In this document: positions 61,060 through 64,000 of the stretch, piece after piece
Position numbering within the stretch: the first letter of the stretch is position 1
Layout: every line of letters starts with the position of its first letter
Source of the DNA: Myxococcus stipitatus DSM 14675
GTDB lineage: Bacteria; Myxococcota; Myxococcia; Myxococcales; Myxococcaceae
Reading direction: 5' to 3'
DNA length: 64,000 bases
NCBI RefSeq assembly: GCF_000331735.1
Contig: NC_020126.1
Location: 5,660,501-5,724,500, forward strand
The notes under the pieces: generated by a model
Databases searched by the model: none
What the model was told of the DNA's origin: nothing
What the model saw: the letters and a program-made list of their open reading frames with translations, nothing else
Translations under genes and position numbers: made by a program

Positions 61060-62133
61060 ATGCGGCCGAACCTTCCCACCCTCGGTGCCCCTCCGAAGCG
61101 GAGCCCCATCGGGCCCGTGGTCGCCGTGTCGCTCATTCTCGGCGGCGCCGCGGGAGGTGTCTGGTGGTGGAAGCAACGGATGGCCGCCGCCGCCCCTCAG
61201 GAGGCCTCGGCCACGCCCACCGCCGAGGGGGCTGACGGCACCGCCGCGCCAACCCCTGGCACCGCCGCGCCTGGAACGGGCACCGCCCAGGCCCCTTCCG
61301 CCGCGCCCGCGCCCGTGGACCCGGTGAAGGCCGCGGGCCTGGAGCACGCGTCGATGCGCATCGAGGGGCCCCTGGAGACGGCGCTCATCCGGTCCGCCGG
61401 AGGAGACGTGGGCCCCGCACTGGCGCAGGTGGTGACGCGGACGCTGGTGTGGTGGGTGGAGGTGCCCGGCGAGATCCTGCGGGGCGACACCCTGGACGTG
61501 CTCTATCAGCGCCGCCCCAACGAGGAGCCGCTGGTCCACGCCGTGCGATTCACCAGCGCGAAGCTGGGCAAGACGATGAGCGCCTTCCGGTTCCAGCCCG
61601 AGGGCGAGAGCACGCCCCGCTACTACCTGCCCACGGGCGACGAGCTGGAGCTGCGCCTGGAGAAGTCCCCCGTGGACGACTACGAGCAGGTGACGTCCCT
61701 GCTGCGCGATGGGCGGCGCCACAAGGGCGTGGACTTCCGCACCCCGGTGGGCACGCCCGTGAAGGCCCCCTTCGCCGGCGTGGTGAAGCGCAAGAACTGG
61801 AACTGGAGCAGCAACGGCAACTGCCTGGAGCTGGTCGAGTCCGGGGGCCGCGCCCGCCGCGCGCTCTTCCTGCACCTGGACGAGGTGGACAAGGACATCC
61901 GCCCGGGCACCCGCTTCAACGTGGGCCAGGTCGTGGGCCGCAGCGGCAACACGGGCCGCTCCTTCGCGCCCCACCTCCACTACCAGCTCATGACGCAGGA
62001 TGACCGGGTGCTGGACCCGTTCGACCAGCACAAGACCTACCGTCGCGCCCTGGCCGCCCGCTACAAGACGGCCTTCGACGACGAGGTGCGCCGGCTGGAA
62101 GGGCTGCTCGGGACGTCCGTCGCGGGGAAGTAA
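61060..62133 (+). CDS. M23-family (LytM) peptidase, membrane-anchored
   Basis: ATG 61060, behind 'gggag', gives 357 residues. One N-terminal membrane helix (residues ~17-35, PVVAVSLILGGAAGGVWWW) and a Pro/Ala/Thr-rich linker precede an OPA-like domain (residues ~95-200) and an M23 domain with intact zinc motifs: His221 and Asp225 in 'RRHKGVDFRTP', and His305-x-His307 in 'APHLHYQLM'. It is expected to cut peptidoglycan peptides or to activate amidases in the periplasm. Alone in its unit, between the regulator and outer-membrane protein genes. Confidence 0.93.
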   Translation: MRPNLPTLGAPPKRSPIGPVVAVSLILGGAAGGVWWWKQRMAAAAPQEASATPTAEGADGTAAPTPGTAAPGTGTAQAPSAAPAPVDPVKAAGLEHASMRIEGPLETALIRSAGGDVGPALAQVVTRTLVWWVEVPGEILRGDTLDVLYQRRPNEEPLVHAVRFTSAKLGKTMSAFRFQPEGESTPRYYLPTGDELELRLEKSPVDDYEQVTSLLRDGRRHKGVDFRTPVGTPVKAPFAGVVKRKNWNWSSNGNCLELVESGGRARRALFLHLDEVDKDIRPGTRFNVGQVVGRSGNTGRSFAPHLHYQLMTQDDRVLDPFDQHKTYRRALAARYKTAFDDEVRRLEGLLGTSVAGK

Positions 62134-62147
62134 AAGCAACCCGATTC

Positions 62148-62177
62148 TTGACACTCCTCCAACGGCGCGGCTAGCTG
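62148..62177 (+). promoter_or_regulatory. Predicted sigma-70-type promoter of the OM barrel gene
   Basis: TTGACA (62148-62153) is a perfect -35 match; 18 bases later TAGCTG (62172-62177) is a partial -10. It lies 52 bases before the ATG 62230. The -10 match is weak. Confidence 0.4.
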
Positions 62178-62229
62178 GAAGCCCCCCGGGCTTGCCGGAA
62201 GGTCCGGGCGTTTCGCCGTCGGAGGTCGG

Positions 62230-63525
62230 ATGCACAGGCTTCGCGCCGTACTCGCCGCCCTGTCACTGGGCGTACCGTTCGTCGCCAGCGCGGCGGATAT
62301 CACGCGGATCGCCTCGGCCCTCGAGGACGATGACCCGTTCGACCTGTTCATCGACGTCGGGTTCGAGCGCACCCAGACTCGCGCGAAGATTGTCCGCGAG
62401 CAGCTCTCCACCAACGCCGAGCCCGGGATGACGGGTGACGTCGCGGAGCTCTGGTACAAGGGCGTCGACGCGCGGCTCAACCTGCGGATGGCCATTGGCC
62501 TCTACCGGGACCTGGAGCTGTCCTTCAAGCTCCCCCTCGTGTTCCAGCAGAACGAGGAGTGGAACTTCACGTCCCAGTCGTCGCGCTCGACGTCCACCAT
62601 CACCAACAACTGCATCAACGCGGATGGCAGCCTCATCCCGAACTGCCTCGGCAACCCGGACGCCAGCGCGCCCCTCTTCGGCGTGCCGCAGGAGAGCTTC
62701 CGCGGCGGCCTGGGCAACCTGCACTTCGGCCTCGCGTATGCCTTCTTCAACCAGGAGAAGGACGACACGAAGCCCACGTGGATTGTCGGCATCGACTACG
62801 AGGCTCCCACCGCGAAGGTGAGAGACCCGAGCGTGGACACCACGGACTCGGATGAGCGCGGCAACATCGGGGACCGGGTCCACAAGTACCAGATCTACAC
62901 CTCGTTCTCCCGGCGCATGGGCGCGGCCGAGCCGTACTTCAAGGCCAGCTACACCATCCCTGTGCGAGGCCCGGGCATCTACTCGAACTGCGACCAGCGC
63001 AATGCCACGCCGCCCAACCTGGGTGCGCCCGGCAACTGCGGCCAGGGCCCGTGGAACCGCAAGGAGACGGGCATCAAGGCGCCGGAGATGGTGGGCATGC
63101 TCGCCGGCGTGGAGCTGGTGCCGTTCTACCGGCCGGAGAAGCACCAGAAGTTCACGCTCGACCTGCGCGCCATCGGCAACTACGTGGGCTCGGGCCGGTA
63201 CAACAACGAGCTGAGCGCGGCGCTGCGCAAGCTGCTCACCTCCGAGGAGTACTTCCAGATCGGCGGCATGATGGGCGTCACCGCCAGCGCGGCCGAGTCC
63301 TTCCAGATTCGTGCGTCCGGCACCTTCCTCTACAACACGGACCACCTGCTCACGAACGAGGAGCTCGGCAAGGACCTCGACGGCGACGGGGAGATCAACG
63401 ACGCGCTGGGCTCGCCGGAGCTCAACCCCACGTTCGACTGGCGCTATGACCTGGTGTCCCGCCGCTTCCGCGCCATCGGCAGCACGACGTTCCGCTTCGA
63501 CCTGAGCGCGACCTTCAGCTTCTAG
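62230..63525 (+). CDS. Outer-membrane beta-barrel protein of unknown function
   Basis: 431 residues with a cleavable signal peptide (LRAVLAALSLGVPFVASAA, cut near residue 21). The mature part alternates short polar loops with amphipathic strands ('FDLFIDVGFERTQTRAKIV', 'RLNLRMAIGLYRDLELSFKL', 'TWIVGIDYEAPTAKV', 'VHKYQIYTSFSRRM') and ends in aromatic-terminated strands with C-terminal Phe ('FRFDLSATFSF'), the recognition feature for outer-membrane insertion. Two Cys pairs are in extracellular loops. It resembles barrel proteins annotated in myxobacteria as transporters or MetA-like, but no specific role can be assigned. Confidence 0.8.
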   Translation: MHRLRAVLAALSLGVPFVASAADITRIASALEDDDPFDLFIDVGFERTQTRAKIVREQLSTNAEPGMTGDVAELWYKGVDARLNLRMAIGLYRDLELSFKLPLVFQQNEEWNFTSQSSRSTSTITNNCINADGSLIPNCLGNPDASAPLFGVPQESFRGGLGNLHFGLAYAFFNQEKDDTKPTWIVGIDYEAPTAKVRDPSVDTTDSDERGNIGDRVHKYQIYTSFSRRMGAAEPYFKASYTIPVRGPGIYSNCDQRNATPPNLGAPGNCGQGPWNRKETGIKAPEMVGMLAGVELVPFYRPEKHQKFTLDLRAIGNYVGSGRYNNELSAALRKLLTSEEYFQIGGMMGVTASAAESFQIRASGTFLYNTDHLLTNEELGKDLDGDGEINDALGSPELNPTFDWRYDLVSRRFRAIGSTTFRFDLSATFSF

Positions 63526-63541
63526 CGCCGGGCAGCACCCC

Positions 63542-63577
63542 GTCAGGAGACGTGGCCCCTTCGGCACGTCTCCTGAC
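63542..63577. terminator. Bidirectional terminator between OM barrel gene and rsmI
   Basis: GTCAGGAGACGTG (63542-63554) and CACGTCTCCTGAC (63565-63577) form a perfect 13-bp stem over a ten-base loop, between two convergent genes. No long T run, but the stem is very stable. Confidence 0.6.
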
Positions 63578-63591
63578 TCCGCCTCCCTGCC

Positions 63592-64000
63592 TCACCGCTT
63601 CAGCGACAGCCCGAGTCGGTAGACATCCTGTCCCGACCAGCCCGCGCGTCGCGCCAGCTCGGTGCTCAGCGGCTTGAGCTTCTCGCCCCGGGCAAGTCCC
63701 TCCTCCAGCGCACGCCGCAGCTCGTCCTCGGACCAGCGCCGCTCGCCGGTGCGGCCCTCCACCATCACCACCACCTCGCCGCGTGCCTCCTCCGTCGCGT
63801 AGCGCGCGGACAGCTCCGTCAGCGAGCCCCGGACGAACTCCTCGTGCAGCTTCGTCAGCTCCCGGGCCACACAGCCCCTGCGCTCTCCCCAGGCCTCGAG
63901 GAGGTCCTGGAGCGTCTCGCCCAGGCGCCGGGGCGACTCGTAGAGCACCAGCGTCGCGGACAGCGCGGCCACCTCCTCGAGCATGGCCCTTCGCTCCGGC
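63592..64000 (-). CDS. rsmI: RsmI, 16S rRNA (cytidine-1402 2'-O)-methyltransferase, C-terminal part
   Basis: Only the last ~136 residues lie in the window; the 5' part is beyond base 64000. The visible segment 'ERRAMLEEVAALSATLVLYE' and 'SPRRLGETLQDLL' is the conserved RsmI block in which SAM binding and the 'YESPHRL' motif normally occur (here YESPRRL, with Arg for the usual His). 'CVARELTKLHEEFVRGSL' is also typical, followed by the C-terminal HTH-like tail 'RRAGWSGQDVYRLGLSLK'. The enzyme methylates C1402 of 16S rRNA, tuning decoding. The unit seems to end at the stem-loop at 63542-63577. Confidence 0.92.
   Translation of the reverse strand, partial: PERRAMLEEVAALSATLVLYESPRRLGETLQDLLEAWGERRGCVARELTKLHEEFVRGSLTELSARYATEEARGEVVVMVEGRTGERRWSEDELRRALEEGLARGEKLKPLSTELARRAGWSGQDVYRLGLSLKR

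Overview
The window is a GC-rich bacterial chromosome segment that looks like a myxobacterium, most probably a member of the Myxococcaceae. The evidence is an encapsulin shell gene beside an EncB-type cargo with the LTVGSLRR docking peptide, a MYXO-CTERM sorting tail on a giant protease, an ELWxxDGTxxGT repeat protein, an expansin, and many lipoproteins. Genus and species cannot be fixed from the sequence alone.

Layout. Bases 3-1310 hold the end of an ELWxxDGT repeat protein. Bases 1452-1961 hold a small helical protein of unknown role. Bases 2187-18553 hold one tightly packed, co-directional block of 17 genes for a contractile tail-like injection machine: sheath, tube, a chaperone-slot protein, a very unusual Pro/Ser/Ala-rich protein in the tape-measure slot, hub, DNA-circularization-like protein, spike, a three-repeat protein after the spike, wedge gp25/W, baseplate J, a gpI-like protein, a tail fibre with an S74 self-cleaving chaperone, and several unknowns. 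No capsid, portal, terminase, integrase, lysis gene or AAA+ ATPase lies with it, so it is a tailocin or contractile injection system and not a complete phage. This is the most novel part of the window.

Bases 18922-24594 hold a Cys-rich lipoprotein, a DHA2-type MFS exporter, an exported pirin, a DUF1624/HGSNAT-like membrane acyltransferase and a VOC protein. Bases 24729-27400 hold a YfbK-like VWA lipoprotein and a bacterial expansin. Bases 27452-36245 (minus strand) hold a membrane-stress type group: a YqiJ/NfeD-like OB-fold membrane protein, a flotillin and a 1841-residue AAA+ ATPase. Bases 36352-44098 hold an O-methyltransferase, a 2OG-Fe(II) oxygenase, a metzincin lipoprotein split by a one-base frameshift, a DUF1330 protein, a Tat-exported amidase and a patatin-like protein.

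Bases 44112-54019 (minus strand) hold a Kef-type antiporter with a C-terminal UBP zinc finger, a 2061-residue M36 metalloprotease with nine Ig/PKD-like repeats and MYXO-CTERM, a GFA-family protein and two tandem initiator tRNA-fMet genes. Bases 54117-64000 hold a five-S1-domain RNA-binding protein, the lipid II flippase MurJ, the encapsulin operon (encB-like cargo, encA) followed by an NtrC-family regulator, an M23 peptidase, an outer-membrane barrel protein and the C-terminal part of RsmI.

Working together: the tail block is read as one machine through repeated 1-4 base stop/start overlaps. The flotillin, YqiJ-like protein and ATPase form a conserved-looking partnership at the membrane. encB and encA make an iron-storing compartment. 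The other genes are mostly single transcription units, several closed by clear stem-loop terminators.
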